Below, in pieces: positions 63,196-64,000 of a stretch of 64,000 bases of DNA. The notes under the pieces are model-generated. The model ran no database searches, had not been told where the DNA came from, and saw nothing but the letters and a program-made list of their open reading frames with translations. Made by a program: the position numbers and the translations under genes. Position 1 is the stretch's first letter; each line of letters begins with the position of its first letter. Location of the stretch: the NCBI GenBank assembly GCA_034769895.1, contig CM068373.1:25320120-25384119 (forward strand), given 5' to 3'. This DNA is from Magicicada septendecula (lineage: Eukaryota; Arthropoda; Insecta; Hemiptera; Cicadidae).

Positions 63196-64000
63196 AATTA
63201 ATTTTATTTTCATTATTTTTAACTCCTTTATTATTTAACATATGGTTATTAAGAAATATACTAATTCTTTTAGTGCTATTTATCATCTTATTCTTCAGAA
63301 AAGATTTAATTATACTAAGATATAACATATATATAGATAATATTTCATATAGATTAATTATTCTTACAATTTGAATTACCTTCTTAATAATTAATTCTAG
63401 TCCTTTATATAAATATAATAATATAAACTTATTTTTGTTTATAGTGTTATTATTAATAACATTATTAATTTTATCATTTTGTTCATACAATATTATAATA
63501 TTTTATATCTTTTTTGAAACTAGTTTGATCCCTACCATAATTATTATCATAGGATGGGGGTATCAACCTGAACGAGTGAATGCTAGATATTATTTATTGT
63601 TTTATACTTTATTCGCATCTCTCCCCATATTAGTTTCAATTATATATATGTATAGAAATAATATAACTAATATTATAATGTTAATGAGATCAAATAATAG
63701 GTTTATTTACTTGGGGATAACATTAGCATTCATAATTAAGGTTCCGTTATTTATATGTCATTTTTGATTACCAAAAGCTCATGTCGAAGCACCTGTTTCT
63801 GGTTCTATAATTTTGGCTGGAATTCTTTTAAAATTAGGAACTTATGGCTTAATTCGTGTTATATATATTATACCAGTAATATTTATCAATTATAGATTCA
63901 TCTGGATTTCTATTTCATTAATAGGGGGAATTATGATTAGATTATCTTGTATAATGCAAATTGATATAAAATCTATAATTGCATACTCTTCTGTAGCTCA
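63189..64000 (+). CDS. nad4: NADH dehydrogenase subunit 4 (ND4), 5' part
   Basis: ATG 63189; 270 codons before the window ends, all open under the mitochondrial code. Hydrophobic complex I subunit of the antiporter-like family. Motifs: [20 protein letters not shown] then [20 protein letters not shown], and [20 protein letters not shown] with [12 protein letters not shown]. The C-terminal half lies outside the window. Confidence 0.95.

Larger units (their letters stand above)
57510..64000 (+). other. mitochondrial-type block (numt or assembly join)
   Basis: From an AT-rich region onward the sequence is insect mitochondrial DNA in ancestral order: 12S, V, 16S, L1, ND1, S2(-), CytB(-), ND6(-), P, T(-), ND4L, ND4. 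The upstream flank (56.8-57.4 kb) is nuclear repeat sequence. The junction lies in TA repeats near 57510. Reading requires the invertebrate mitochondrial code. Confidence 0.95.

Overview
The window is insect nuclear DNA: AT-rich, intron-rich, packed with transposable elements, and ending in a long block of mitochondrial sequence in the ancestral insect gene order. The order or species cannot be fixed from sequence alone. Five spliced minus-strand exons (51539-51439, 49093-48792, 43909-43821, 19694-19567, 15878-15675) read in compatible phases into the C-terminal half of an M1 aminopeptidase (aminopeptidase N-like). They are the only convincing host nuclear gene; its introns hold most of the mobile DNA.

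Left part (1-15.6 kb): a broken BEL/Pao retrotransposon (minus) with its primer-binding site; non-LTR (LINE) relics; a mariner relic; an internally deleted mariner with TIRs and TA target sites; a solo Gypsy LTR; a 1.49 kb IS630/Tc1-like element with about 33-bp TIRs; and a hammerhead-like motif of Penelope type. Around 16.6-19.2 kb a LINE relic is split by a hammerhead-bearing inverted-repeat insertion (17-bp target duplication) and by a second solo Gypsy LTR.

Centre (19.87-43.25 kb): the 24-kb aminopeptidase intron contains nested insertions. A candidate non-autonomous hAT (19870-43247) contains a Gypsy element (20413-43131, minus, 253-bp LTRs about 6% apart by eye). That contains a hAT element (21913-40640, 8-bp target duplication, decayed transposase). 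That contains a Ty3/Gypsy element with unusually long 3.23-kb LTRs (22611-36549, about 1.3% apart by eye). LTR divergence agrees with the nesting order.

Right part (43.8-57.5 kb): three aminopeptidase exons separated by a truncated Penelope-like element with a GIY-YIG domain and two inverted hammerhead motifs (11-bp target duplication), several LINE relics, a relic of an unnamed repeat-borne arthropod gene family, a 0.9-kb compound triplet satellite, and a probable P-element-like relic.

End (about 57.5-64.0 kb): mitochondrial DNA: AT-rich control-like region, 12S, tRNA-Val, 16S, tRNA-Leu, ND1, tRNA-Ser, CytB, ND6, tRNA-Pro, tRNA-Thr, ND4L and the start of ND4. ND1, CytB, ND6 and partial ND4 are open under the invertebrate mitochondrial code (TGA=Trp, AGA=Ser); ND4L has a frameshift in a TA repeat. 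This is either a recent nuclear insertion (numt) or an assembly join.
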